From Ligilactobacillus ruminis DSM 20403 = NBRC 102161 (GTDB lineage Bacteria; Bacillota; Bacilli; Lactobacillales; Lactobacillaceae), in NCBI RefSeq assembly GCF_900113455.1, contig NZ_FOPI01000011.1, forward strand, positions 1 to 64,000: a stretch of 64,000 bases of DNA, written 5' to 3'. Positions 27,422-35,741 of the stretch are shown here, in pieces. Each line of letters starts with the position of its first letter. Positions within the stretch are counted from its first letter, which is position 1. The notes under the pieces are model-generated. The model did not search any database, had not been told where the DNA came from, and saw nothing but the letters and a program-made list of their open reading frames with translations. The translations under genes were made by a program, and so were the position numbers.

Positions 27422-28654
27422 TTATCTCCTTGTGAATATTTCTAAATATTCATCACAAATATATTTCCAACTATATGACTCTTCTATCCTTTTTCTGGCT
27501 TTCTTTCCCATTTCATCTATCTTAGAGTTTGATAAACATTCCATCATATTAATCAAATCTGAAAGATTATTCTTTCCTTTTGTCCAATAGAATGCTGCAT
27601 CTCTAGCTACTTCTCTATTAAATCCAACATCCAACAATAAATTCAATTTAGTTGCTCCCAACGACTCTAACAAACTTGGATTAGTCCCTCCGACTTCATG
27701 GCCATGAAAATATCCATATGCATTTTCACGAATCTTCTTAAGAAGTTCCTTGTCATAAACCGTGCCAACAAATTTAATTCTATCGTCACTAGTAAAGTTT
27801 AATTTCTCGTTGAGATTAGCTAAAAAATTATCATCTCTAGTTGTTATAATAGCTAAATTTTTATGAGTATCACTACTCATAAACTCACGAATTATAGTTT
27901 CAAAATTATTTTCGGGAACAAAGCGACCAACAACGAGATAATAGTTTTCCTTTGACAATCCCTTTTCATTATACCAATTCAATAATTGGGTATCATCATC
28001 CGATAATTTGCTAGGCTCTAAATCGGCTCCGTATGCAATATAGGTTGTTTGCGGACTTTTTCCCTTAATTCCCTTGCCGTCATAACATTGGTGAATATAT
28101 TTTTCAATATTTACAGAATCACAAACAACGAGATCGCTGTATTTGACCATCATTTTTTCAGATACTTTCCAATATTTGCGAATCGGTTTGGACCATTTTG
28201 CACGCATCCACTCATGACCATCAGGATTAAGGAAGACTTTACCGCCAAGCTTATGTATCTTATGATAAAAAAACTTCATAAACGGACCTATACGGCATGC
28301 CATTATGTAAATAATTGGATGCTGGATGTGGTTTTTTTGGATATGCTCACAACATTTCTCCAAGGAGACAACATCATAATAAATCGCTTGTGCGGCACCA
28401 ATCTGTGGCACATCAATCTTAAAACAATGGGCATTATGAAATTCGAATTCATGATCATTAATTTTTTTGACACCATCAAGCTTGGTTTCATCCATGCATC
28501 CATTACCATTAGCCTTACATGCAATATGATACTTAATGTTTTCATTATTTTGGTGATACTCGGTAAGCTTATACATGAAAGTTTCATAACCGCCATAAGC
28601 CCCCAAAGATTTTGATCCCACACAATAGACGTGTTGTACTTCCTTCTCCGCCAT
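27422..28654 (-). CDS. Cps2T-like beta-1,4-rhamnosyltransferase
   Basis: A 410-residue protein of the Cps2T/DUF1972 type. The N-terminus HVYCVGSKSLGAYGGYETFM is the family signature. FLNPDGHEWMRAKWSKPIR near 140-160 and a GT4-like C-terminal half (VVGRFVPENNFETIIREF, GHEVGGTNPSLLESLGATKL) follow. In pneumococcal-type capsule loci this enzyme adds rhamnose as the second residue, after the priming glycosyltransferase. It is the first glycosyltransferase of the operon here. The usual priming enzyme that should precede it is absent; only 66 bp separate it from the phosphatase gene. Confidence 0.82.
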   Translation of the reverse strand: MAEKEVQHVYCVGSKSLGAYGGYETFMYKLTEYHQNNENIKYHIACKANGNGCMDETKLDGVKKINDHEFEFHNAHCFKIDVPQIGAAQAIYYDVVSLEKCCEHIQKNHIQHPIIYIMACRIGPFMKFFYHKIHKLGGKVFLNPDGHEWMRAKWSKPIRKYWKVSEKMMVKYSDLVVCDSVNIEKYIHQCYDGKGIKGKSPQTTYIAYGADLEPSKLSDDDTQLLNWYNEKGLSKENYYLVVGRFVPENNFETIIREFMSSDTHKNLAIITTRDDNFLANLNEKLNFTSDDRIKFVGTVYDKELLKKIRENAYGYFHGHEVGGTNPSLLESLGATKLNLLLDVGFNREVARDAAFYWTKGKNNLSDLINMMECLSNSKIDEMGKKARKRIEESYSWKYICDEYLEIFTRR

Positions 28655-28720
28655 TCTAACATCTCTCCGTCACACTTAATAATACAAAAGCAATAAGAAT
28701 TATATAATTAACCCAATCAT

Positions 28721-29497
28721 TTAAAAAAACAAAAACCTTTTTTTCTTTTTGATTGGCGAATAGTCTCGTGCCGCCACGTAATCGCCATTGATCAACTTTT
28801 CAGCATTGCTCTCAAACTCAATTGCCTTTTCTTTCCCAAAATCTTCAGCAATCTGATGCAATGCCTCGCTCAAAACAAACTTTCTGCCCGGCAAGCTGTG
28901 AGCATCAGAAGCAACGACTTGAACAAGATTGTGTTCAACCATGTCATGTGAAATCTGTGCAACGTGCTCGCCAAAGCCTCCAACGTAGCTTGTTGCGGTG
29001 ACCTGTGCCAAGGCACCGTTTGAGATGAAGTCATATAAAATGTCCAAATTGTCCTGAATCTTCTTGTTTCTTTCAGGATGAACGATTACAGGAATCGTTC
29101 CCTTACGCTTCAAATCAAAAATCAGCTGTTCCGCATAGCCCGGAACGTCACCGTGCGGAAATTCCAACAACATGTAGCGTTTCTGCTCATCAATGCCTAA
29201 AAGATCATCGTAACGTTCAACCAGATCACCGTTGATGTGAACTTCTTGACCGGGAAAGACCGTCAACGGTATATCCCTGTTGTCAAGTTCGGTCTGAAAA
29301 TCATCACAGACTTTGATGACGTCATCTTTGTGATTGACATAGTCGTTGTCAAGATGATGCGGCGTCGCCAAAATATGCGTCACGCCGTCCGCAACCGCTG
29401 CTTCGGCAAGTTCCAAAGACGTTTCTAAATTTTTTGAACCATCATCAATCCCGGGAAGGATGTGACAATGCAAGTCAACAATCTTGTCAAATCGCAT
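28721..29497 (-). CDS. cpsB: Tyrosine-protein phosphatase, PHP type (CpsB/Wzb)
   Basis: A 258-residue PHP-fold metal-dependent phosphatase that removes phosphate from the BY-kinase CpsD and so controls capsule chain production. IVDLHCHILPGIDDGS (His ligands, residues ~7-22), LATPHHLDN near 43, GQEVHINGD, PVIVHPERNKK near 136 and VASDAHSLPGR near 194 give the full set of metal ligands. The ATG overlaps the cpsD stop (TAATG). Normal length. Confidence 0.93.
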   Translation of the reverse strand: MRFDKIVDLHCHILPGIDDGSKNLETSLELAEAAVADGVTHILATPHHLDNDYVNHKDDVIKVCDDFQTELDNRDIPLTVFPGQEVHINGDLVERYDDLLGIDEQKRYMLLEFPHGDVPGYAEQLIFDLKRKGTIPVIVHPERNKKIQDNLDILYDFISNGALAQVTATSYVGGFGEHVAQISHDMVEHNLVQVVASDAHSLPGRKFVLSEALHQIAEDFGKEKAIEFESNAEKLINGDYVAARDYSPIKKKKRFLFF

Positions 29498-30246
29498 TAT
29501 TTCTTGTCTTCTTTCCCATAATATCCATAGTAGCCATAATATCCATAATAGCCGCTGCCGGATGATCCTTTGACGTCATTGAAAATCGTCCCGATAATTT
29601 TGGCATTGACGTGATTCAACAATCCGACTGCCTGACGCAAAGCCTCTTTTTCAGTTTTGCCTTCTCGAACGACAAGCACCGTCCCATCAACACGTGTCGA
29701 AATCAGCTGAGCATCGGTTACGCTCAATAACGGCGGGGCATCATAGATCACAAGATCAAAGTTATCTTCCAAAGCCTTGATCAAGCCGGCCATTTTTCGC
29801 GATCCGATCAATTCTGACGGGTTGGGCGGCACCGGACCGCTTGGCATAACGCTCAGGTTATCAACCGTTGTCTTATAAATCACGGCATTTGCCGGCATGT
29901 CTTTTTCCGTCAAAAAGTTCGTCAAACCCTTCGGATCAGCGATGCTGAACGTCGCGTTGAGTGTTGGACGTCTCAAGTCGGAATCGACCAACAACGTTTT
30001 CTTGCCTTGACGAGCAAATGAAACGGCCAAGTTGGCCGCAACGGTCGACTTGCCTTCAGAAGCCATCGATGACGTCAGCATGATTGACTTGAACTGTTCG
30101 TCGGCACTTGAAAACTCGATGTTCGTGCGGATTGTGTTGAACTGCTCCGTGTTGGCCGAACCTGCCTTTGATACGGTGATCATGCGAACGCCGTAATCCA
30201 TTGTTGTAGTTTCAAGATGTTTTTTCTTTTTCTTAAACAATGACAT
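29497..30246 (-). CDS. cpsD: BY-family tyrosine kinase (CpsD/Wze)
   Basis: A 249-residue cytoplasmic tyrosine kinase. Walker A is SMASEGKSTVAANLA near 62, Walker A' is TLLVDSDLRRPTLN near 85, and Walker B is LVIYDAPPLLSVTDA near 160. The C-terminus is a tyrosine cluster GYYGYYGYYGYYG, the autophosphorylation tail. With the membrane adaptor CpsC directly upstream it forms the kinase that times polymerisation and export; CpsB reverses it. Confidence 0.95.
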   Translation of the reverse strand: MSLFKKKKKHLETTTMDYGVRMITVSKAGSANTEQFNTIRTNIEFSSADEQFKSIMLTSSMASEGKSTVAANLAVSFARQGKKTLLVDSDLRRPTLNATFSIADPKGLTNFLTEKDMPANAVIYKTTVDNLSVMPSGPVPPNPSELIGSRKMAGLIKALEDNFDLVIYDAPPLLSVTDAQLISTRVDGTVLVVREGKTEKEALRQAVGLLNHVNAKIIGTIFNDVKGSSGSGYYGYYGYYGYYGKEDKK

Positions 30247-30263
30247 TTCATACCTCCGCTAAT

Positions 30264-31052
30264 CTAAACACGACGACGAACACGATGTTCATCGCGATTT
30301 TCCGAAACGCTTTCGTTCTTTTCAATGATTTTGACCAATCCATAATCCTGGTTGTTACTGCTGATGTGGTAAATGGCGCCAAGATTCGTCAACCCGAGTT
30401 CCTTGGTCAAGAAGTCCGTATCCTTGACGGTCGTATCGCGAAGTTCTTTGATGACGGCAATCGCAACGCCGATCAATAATCCAAGCAACAAGCCGATTGC
30501 CGCATTTTTCATCTTATTGGGCGAAACCGGATTCGTATTGGCCGTTGCCTTCGTAACGACGGTCACGTTATCGATTTTCATCATTGTCTTGATCTTTTTA
30601 GCAAAAACTTTGCCGATCGTATTGGCAAGATCAGCGGCCGTATAGGCATTCGTGTCAGTTACGGTCACGCTCAGCACCTGTGAGCTTGTCTGGTTCGTAA
30701 TCGACATCGATTTCTGCAAAGTACCGACGGATCCTTGATAGTTGTCGCGTTCTCTGACTTCTTTGACAACAGGAGCCAAGATGACTGATTTTTGCAAGAC
30801 GTCCTTATAAGTATTGATTGCCTGCAAGTCGGCCTGTTGTGCCGTGTACTGCATCTGGGTGTTGTCTGCTTTTTGATTGACCAAAATATCGATCGTCGAA
30901 CTGTACTTTGGAGTCATCAAAACAAAGGTCGCAAATAGGGACACCAGCAAGCCTGCGATGCCCCAGATGATAATGCTGACAATGCTTTTCCTGACAGCTC
31001 CGAACAGTTGTGATAAATCGATAACTGTTTCTTCATTATTGTTGTCGTTCAT
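30264..31052 (-). CDS. cpsC: Capsule chain-length regulator (CpsC/Wzz, YveK-type)
   Basis: I chose the ATG at 31052 (MNDNNNEETVIDLSQL) because GGAGAAG stands just before it; the frame is open five codons upstream. About 262 residues: a helix near 30-52, an outside domain, then a second helix near 185-205 (MKNAAIGLLLGLLIGVAIAVI) after the conserved proline-rich NTNPVSPNK segment. This is the membrane adaptor that activates the BY-kinase and sets chain length. It is the first gene of the polysaccharide operon. Confidence 0.92.
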   Translation of the reverse strand: MNDNNNEETVIDLSQLFGAVRKSIVSIIIWGIAGLLVSLFATFVLMTPKYSSTIDILVNQKADNTQMQYTAQQADLQAINTYKDVLQKSVILAPVVKEVRERDNYQGSVGTLQKSMSITNQTSSQVLSVTVTDTNAYTAADLANTIGKVFAKKIKTMMKIDNVTVVTKATANTNPVSPNKMKNAAIGLLLGLLIGVAIAVIKELRDTTVKDTDFLTKELGLTNLGAIYHISSNNQDYGLVKIIEKNESVSENRDEHRVRRRV

Positions 31053-31439
31053 TTCACTTCTCCTCATATGTAGATTACTCTCACCATTTTAACATAATTC
31101 AAGACAGGTGTTTTCTTAATTTACATAGTTTTTCAAAAAATAGCCAATCGAATTATCGATTATTATATAACTGTAATACAATGCAAATAATTGATAACGC
31201 ATTATCGATAATCCTTCTAATTTCTATCAAAGTCATATAAAAGTAATTGTACCACATTATAATATGGAAAGTAGGGTAAATTTGCCCTACTTTAATTTCA
31301 GCATTCATAAATATTATTCAATGTTACATTTTAGTTCACAATTTATTTATATCAAACACTAACTAAAAGGAGTATCATTATAAGTGAAGTAAGGGTTATC
31401 AACATTTAAAGGTTGCGGTTACAAAAAGGAGTGGTATAT
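31053..31439. promoter_or_regulatory. Control region between the capsule operon and the lipoprotein gene
   Basis: This 387-bp divergent space is AT-rich. It holds a perfect 12-bp palindrome ATTATCGATAAT at 31201-31212 and a partial second copy (ATTATCGATTAT) at 31152-31163, 49 bp apart. There is also a 26-bp palindrome with a single mismatched pair at 31268-31293 (arms AAAGTAGGG and CCCTACTTT around a centre of AAATTT). A minus-strand TATAAT lies at 31162-31167 but lacks a well-spaced -35 box. The palindromes look like operator sites for capsule expression; the 26-bp one might instead fold as an RNA hairpin. Confidence 0.5.
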
Positions 31440-32339
31440 ATGAAAAAAGAATTGAAGCTTTTCGGAATTTTGCTTGTTTCAGGCTTGATTTTAGGGGCTT
31501 GCTCAAATCAAAAAAAAGATGAAAAAACTTCAAACGAAAGCGAAAAAACAAGTTCGGTAGCGTCAGTCAAGACGAAAAAATCTCAAGAAAAGTCACAATC
31601 ATCAGTCTCCGTCAAAAAAGATGCCTCAACTTCCAGTGCCGGTTCAGTTTCTGACGCTTCTTCGAGTTCCGGCTCAAACCTCGAGGCAAGAGAAACATCA
31701 ACGTCTTCTCCGACACTGGATTTAAACAACAACCGATTATCAGAACTTAATGCTTCAATGCGAAACAACTTAGGAAACATCTTGCTTCCGAGCTCAAACG
31801 GACTCGATTCGGCACCCGGATATTTGAACATGCGTTATACCGGCGATGCGAACAACTTCTCCGTTGACTACATCGTAAGCTACAGCCCATACGGATTGAA
31901 TGACGGGGCAATCAGCGGACACGTGCCTTACGCAACGTTTGTCAAAAAGACTTATGACAGCGAGAGCGCAGCCGCAAACGACGTTCCTTACCAGTCATCA
32001 GACAGCTCAAGCGGATTGCCGACAGTCGATCTTGGACACGGCATCAGCGGCGTCATGGACTCGGGTGCGGGACAACGCTACCTGCAGTGGAACGAAGGCA
32101 GATGGTCATTCGTCGTTCATGCGAGTGCAGTCGTTGGCGAAGATCCTGTTCCGACAGCACAACACGTCGTTGACCTGCTTGAACGATACTACCTGCCGGC
32201 ACCAAGTACCAAAGGCGGCGGACAGTTTGAAGCAACCGCCAGCGAAAACGTGCTGACGTGGAACAAGGGCAACGTTTTGTATACGTTGAAGGGAAAGAAT
32301 ATCGATACGCTGGTCAAGATGGCTGCCAGCGTGAAATGA
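31440..32339 (+). CDS. Secreted lipoprotein of unknown function
   Basis: Start ATG 31440 has AAGGAG at good spacing. The 299 residues begin with a lipoprotein signal peptide, KKELKLFGILLVSGLILGAC, with the lipobox ending at the cysteine. A Ser/Lys-rich low-complexity linker follows (to ~residue 95), then a globular domain of about 200 residues with DLGHGISGVMD and RYLQWNEGRWSFVVHAS. I do not recognise the domain. The linker suggests display away from the membrane surface. It stands alone between the capsule control region and a terminator. Confidence 0.85.
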   Translation: MKKELKLFGILLVSGLILGACSNQKKDEKTSNESEKTSSVASVKTKKSQEKSQSSVSVKKDASTSSAGSVSDASSSSGSNLEARETSTSSPTLDLNNNRLSELNASMRNNLGNILLPSSNGLDSAPGYLNMRYTGDANNFSVDYIVSYSPYGLNDGAISGHVPYATFVKKTYDSESAAANDVPYQSSDSSSGLPTVDLGHGISGVMDSGAGQRYLQWNEGRWSFVVHASAVVGEDPVPTAQHVVDLLERYYLPAPSTKGGGQFEATASENVLTWNKGNVLYTLKGKNIDTLVKMAASVK

Positions 32340-32350
32340 TGGATAATAGG

Positions 32351-32384
32351 AAGCGCTGCGACGGGGTCGGGGCGCTTTTTTGCG
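32351..32384 (+). terminator. Intrinsic terminator after the lipoprotein gene
   Basis: AAGCGC and GCGCTT form a short stem around a GC-rich loop, followed by TTTTTT, 12 bp past the stop codon. Confidence 0.6.
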
Positions 32385-32518
32385 TATTGGGGAGCGGATG
32401 TTGCATTATTATAGGAAAATATGTGGGAAAATTGCAAAAAACGCCAAAATAATGTTGAAAATAGGATTTAAGAAGCATATGATAAGCATAGGAAAGCATT
32501 TTAAAAGGAGGTCATCAT

Positions 32519-33778
32519 ATGCTGATTCAATTTACTGTCGAGAATTTCTCATCCATCAGAGACAAAGTTTATTTGAGCCTTGAGCCTTCAAGAACCAAAG
32601 AGCATTCTGAAAACATCATAAAAAAAGGAAAGTATAAAGCCGTAAATTCCATTGCAATTTATGGAGCGAATGCTTCTGGCAAAAGCAGCTTATTTAAAGC
32701 AATAACTATTTCCCTGATAATGATAAGAAATTCAAACAATATTCAAGTTACTGACAGCCTTCCTGTAATTCCATTTAAACTTGATTACGAATCCAGAAAA
32801 AAGCCCTCTTCTTTTGAATTCACATTCATCGCAAAAGACGGCAAAAAATATATTTACGGGTTCAGCGCAACCACTGAGAAGATTGTTGAAGAGTATTTGT
32901 ACAGATACAACTCGTCAAAACCGACATTATTATTTGATATAACCGAAAACGAAGATCCTAAGTTTAACAGAACATATAAAACGAAATTTGAAGCTGCATA
33001 CCAGATGAACACCCCGAATAAGCTATTTTTGTCAACCGCTACTGCTTGGAACGTTGAATGCACAAAAATTCCGTTTGAATGGCTTGCAAGATCAATCGAT
33101 ACTTTTACGGACGTAACAAGTCTAAGCGGAGTATCCCTTGAAAAATATCGCACAGACACGAACCATGAATATATTGATTTTACAAAAAAATTATTGCAAC
33201 AAGCGGATATCAACATCAGCAATATTGAGATAAAATCAAAAGAAGTTGTTGAAAATCTTCCATTTCAGCTCATTGTACAGGACAGGGTAATAACACCAAG
33301 CGAAGGAAAGCATTATAATTTGGAAATTACTACCAGCCACACTGTTACAGATGACGACGGAAAAAAGACAGAATTTCCGCTTGATTTTCAGGAAGAATCA
33401 TTAGGCACACAACTTTTATTCTTCTATGCCCCACTGTTAAAAGATTCTTTTGAAAATGGAAAAACGCTTATTTTAGACGAAATCGACAAAAGCATGCATC
33501 CGAGCCTAGTAAAATTTATAATGAACCTTTTCAGAGATCCGGATATAAACAAAAGCGGATCTCAATTGATCGTAACAACACATGAAACAAGCATTTTGTC
33601 CTTGAATATGTTTAGAAGAGATCAAATCTATTTTACGGAAAAAGACTCCAAAAACGGCGTAACGGATTTATACTCACTTGACGAATTTTCAGTTCGCAAA
33701 ACGGAAAATATTGAAAAAGGATATCTGATGGGAAGGTATGGGGCAATTCCGTTTATGAAGACGGGGGAGGTTCTGTAG
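32519..33778 (+). CDS. RloA-type AAA ATPase (AbiL-like defence protein)
   Basis: A 419-residue AAA_15/ABC-type ATPase. It opens with QFTVENFSSIRDKVYLSLEP, has Walker A YGANASGKSS at residues 48-57, the Walker B and following helix TLILDEIDKSMHP near 320 and the switch-like TTHETSIL near 355. Proteins of this OLD/RloA class with a following RloB gene make up abortive-infection systems of the AbiL kind. AAAGGAGG stands nine bases before the ATG. The RloB gene starts at the very next base. By analogy the ATPase senses infection and licenses its partner; the trigger is unknown. Confidence 0.85.
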   Translation: MLIQFTVENFSSIRDKVYLSLEPSRTKEHSENIIKKGKYKAVNSIAIYGANASGKSSLFKAITISLIMIRNSNNIQVTDSLPVIPFKLDYESRKKPSSFEFTFIAKDGKKYIYGFSATTEKIVEEYLYRYNSSKPTLLFDITENEDPKFNRTYKTKFEAAYQMNTPNKLFLSTATAWNVECTKIPFEWLARSIDTFTDVTSLSGVSLEKYRTDTNHEYIDFTKKLLQQADINISNIEIKSKEVVENLPFQLIVQDRVITPSEGKHYNLEITTSHTVTDDDGKKTEFPLDFQEESLGTQLLFFYAPLLKDSFENGKTLILDEIDKSMHPSLVKFIMNLFRDPDINKSGSQLIVTTHETSILSLNMFRRDQIYFTEKDSKNGVTDLYSLDEFSVRKTENIEKGYLMGRYGAIPFMKTGEVL

Positions 33779-34402
33779 ATGGCTGAAAGAAACTTTAAAA
33801 AGAAAAAAAGAAACAATGTCCAGCGGCACAGAAAACCCGTAATGCTGATTACAGGTGAAGGAAAAAACAAGACTGAACAGTTATATTTTAGCTCCTTCAA
33901 TGAACAACATGGCAATTATGTAATTAGATTTGTAAAGACAGGATTAGATACAGATCCATCCAGGATGCTCAGATCTATGAAAAAAGCATGGACTGCCAAT
34001 GGTCTTAATACTAAAAATGGAGATAAAGCCTATATTGTCTTAGATTTAGATTGCGATCCTCAAAAAATTCAAAAAATAAAAAGTTTGCAAAAATCATCAA
34101 AAAATATCAAATTCATTGTATCTAATCCTTGCATCGAGGTTTGGTTTATTTTACATTTTAAGTATACTACCCACCCGTTTGAGGATAGTAAGGATCCAAA
34201 AAAAGAATTAGCAAAATATATACCAGGATATAAAGAAAATATGGATATTTCAGAAAAGATCCGACCATACTTAGAGAAAGCAGGCGAAAATATCAAAAAA
34301 TTGACGGAACACTTTAACTCCATAAATATTAAGTGGGGAGATGTTGACTGTAATCCCATGACGGAAGTTGATACAATTCTAAAAGAATTGGGTGTTCTGT
34401 AA
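33779..34402 (+). CDS. RloB domain protein (AbiLii-like putative effector)
   Basis: A 207-residue RloB family protein. Key elements are LITGEGKNKTEQLYFSSF near 24 (the E-G-x-x-T-E motif), YIVLDLDCDPQ near 83 (acidic pair) and FIVSNPCIEVWFILHFKY near 108. The layout resembles a Toprim-like nuclease fold. It starts one base after RloA ends, as one transcription and probably stoichiometric unit. RloB partners are thought to be the toxic effector of the defence pair. The N-terminus is very lysine-rich (FKKKKRNN), compatible with nucleic-acid binding. Confidence 0.82.
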   Translation: MAERNFKKKKRNNVQRHRKPVMLITGEGKNKTEQLYFSSFNEQHGNYVIRFVKTGLDTDPSRMLRSMKKAWTANGLNTKNGDKAYIVLDLDCDPQKIQKIKSLQKSSKNIKFIVSNPCIEVWFILHFKYTTHPFEDSKDPKKELAKYIPGYKENMDISEKIRPYLEKAGENIKKLTEHFNSINIKWGDVDCNPMTEVDTILKELGVL

Positions 34403-34427
34403 TATACATACAAAAAAATCAACGCTT

Positions 34428-34466
34428 GCTAAAAAAGGCTGCTTCGCACGAAGCGGCCTTTTTTTA
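34428..34466. terminator. Bidirectional terminator after rloB
   Basis: AAAAAAGGCTGCTTCG pairs with CGAAGCGGCCTTTTTT around a very short loop, with A/T runs on both sides. It ends rloAB on the plus strand and the small gene 34429-34638 on the minus strand. Confidence 0.85.
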
Positions 34467-34638
34467 ACAAGCACCCTTTTATATCGAAACAGCAACTACC
34501 ACCATTTACTTCTGATGGCAACAATTTTTTCAGAAATTCAACCTCAGCTTTAGCATGTTCGACTTCTTTTTTAAGTTTTAGAAACTCCTCTTCGCTGCAG
34601 TAGTAATCGCCGTCTTCCTTCATCTGCGCTCTGAGCAT
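34429..34638 (-). CDS. Small coiled-coil protein, unknown
   Basis: A 69-residue frame preceded by AGGAGGT six bases before the ATG, which supports real translation. Residues ~14-42 (EEEFLKLKKEVEHAKAEVEF) form a charged heptad-like helix. The last ~20 residues (CCFDIKGCLLKKG) include two cysteines and run into the terminator stem, so the C-terminus may not be under selection. It might be a regulator or the remnant of a mobile element; I do not recognise it. Confidence 0.5.
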   Translation of the reverse strand: MLRAQMKEDGDYYCSEEEFLKLKKEVEHAKAEVEFLKKLLPSEVNGGSCCFDIKGCLLKKGRFVRSSLF

Positions 34639-34797
34639 AACCGCACCTCCTGTTTTGATAATAGATTACCACATTTTGGGGCAAATGGCGTCTATTAATG
34701 TGCTCCATGAAAGATGGTTTGGGGGAAGCGAGGAGGTGGATGAGAGCGTACGAAAGAGGTTGCTTTGAGGTGAGGATGAATGGGAAGTTGACGAATG

Positions 34798-35051
34798 TTA
34801 TGTAAACCAGATGCGAACAACGTGAGCATCTGTTCCTTATTGATTAGATTCTCGGCAGGCCGAGAATCTTTTCCTTTTTGCTTTGGATTGGGGGGAATTC
34901 GCAGCGGAGCAAGAATTCCGACAGATTGAGTGGTGGAGGGTTGGAGGCGGTTGGGGGGATTTGCGCCGGTAGACAAAATTCAGACATTTTCCTCGCTTTT
35001 TGTCTACTTTTGGGGCCGCGCGGGCCGATTTCGGAGGGGGCACTGCATTTT
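34798..35051 (+). repeat. Modular hairpin repeat, copy 1 (one 73-bp type unit)
   Basis: Order of parts: a TTATGTAAACCA box, a hairpin AGATGC…GCATCT followed by TGTTCCTTATT, and a hairpin AGATTCTCGG…CCGAGAATCTTTTC. Then come a hairpin GGAATTCGC…GAATTCC, one unit with arms GTAGACAAAA (34969) and TTTTTGTCTAC (to 35007), a GC-rich linker GGGGCCGCGCGGGCC, and the tail CTGCATTTT at 35043. Copies with the same order of parts lie at 35742 and 40433. The gap between the small gene and yafQ is filled by this element. Confidence 0.8.
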
Positions 35052-35059
35052 CATGAAAC

Positions 35060-35094
35060 AAAAAAGCACGTCGGCAAATTCCAACGTGCTTTTT
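35060..35094 (-). terminator. Intrinsic terminator of the dinJ-yafQ operon
   Basis: AAAAAGCACGT and ACGTGCTTTTT form a strong stem with a 12-base loop directly at the yafQ stop codon. A T run follows on the minus strand. Confidence 0.8.
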
Positions 35095-35380
35095 AAAACA
35101 ATTCAGAATGTGTGCCTAGCCTGTAAAGAAACAGGACCAGCACGCCTTGGCGAATTTCATAGATGAGCAGGCAATCCGGTTCAACGTGACATTCGCGTGT
35201 GCCCTTGTAATTACCCGTAAGAGCATGATCTCTGTACTTTTCGTCCAATGTGCCGCCAGCCGCTAAAACATCAATCACTTTAAACAATCTATCAAGATTC
35301 CTATGCTGCTTTTTCGCAAGCTTGAAATCCCTCTTAAACTGACCGGTGAACTGAATATCGTACTTATTTTTCAAGCGCAT
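35093..35380 (-). CDS. yafQ: YafQ/RelE family mRNA interferase toxin
   Basis: A 95-residue toxin of the YafQ type. FTGQFKRDFKLAKKQHRNLDRLF is the N-terminal helix pair, LTGNYKGTRECHVEPDCLLIY carries the residues typical of the ribosome-dependent RNase fold (G-x-R-E-x-H-x-x-P-D), and LFLYRLGTHSELF ends the protein with the catalytic H region. The toxin cuts mRNA in the ribosomal A site when the antitoxin is degraded. The start overlaps the dinJ end by 17 bp. Confidence 0.92.
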   Translation of the reverse strand: MRLKNKYDIQFTGQFKRDFKLAKKQHRNLDRLFKVIDVLAAGGTLDEKYRDHALTGNYKGTRECHVEPDCLLIYEIRQGVLVLFLYRLGTHSELF

Positions 35381-35636
35381 CCCTCAATTCATCAATGTTG
35401 GAATATCTTGGTGAAGATGGATCTGAAGCCATTTTCCTCCCCTCTTCAATCGCTGCAATCGTTGTTTCGTTCGGCACGTCCAATTTCAATTCAAACGGAA
35501 TGCCGCGTTCACGAATAGCAGTTCTAAGAAAAATATTTACGGCACTGGTCATGTTTAATCCAAGTTCATTGAAAATTTTCTCTGCTTTCTCTTTGACATC
35601 CTTATCTGTTCTGATGTTTAAATTCGTTGTTGACAT
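35364..35636 (-). CDS. dinJ: DinJ/RelB family antitoxin
   Basis: I chose the ATG at 35636 (MSTTNLNIRTDKDV) because GGAGGTG lies just upstream; the frame is open five codons further. About 90 residues: an N-terminal ribbon-helix-helix DNA-binding segment (NLNIRTDKDVKEKAEKIF, then GLNMTSAVNIFLRTAIRERG), followed by a flexible tail that wraps the toxin. The promoter at 35661-35689 lies right upstream, so autorepression by the antitoxin or toxin-antitoxin complex is likely. Confidence 0.92.
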   Translation of the reverse strand: MSTTNLNIRTDKDVKEKAEKIFNELGLNMTSAVNIFLRTAIRERGIPFELKLDVPNETTIAAIEEGRKMASDPSSPRYSNIDELRDALEK

Positions 35637-35660
35637 ATGGAACACCTCCATTCAAGGATA

Positions 35661-35689
35661 TCGTATATAAGAATGCTCTTTTTGTCAAC
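35661..35689 (-). promoter_or_regulatory. Promoter of dinJ-yafQ
   Basis: On the minus strand TTGACA (35689-35684) and TACGAT (35666-35661) are 17 bp apart, 25 bp before the dinJ start. ATATCGTATAT overlapping the -10 box is a possible DinJ operator. Confidence 0.7.
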
Positions 35690-35741
35690 ATTTTGTCATT
35701 ACAATATATACAAAAAAGCTACGAATACATAGACATGCTGT

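Noticed and set aside
28049-28615. Plus-strand frame of 188 codons over the Cps2T-like gene
   Set aside because: Antisense shadow in AT-rich DNA; the minus-strand gene has full family motifs.
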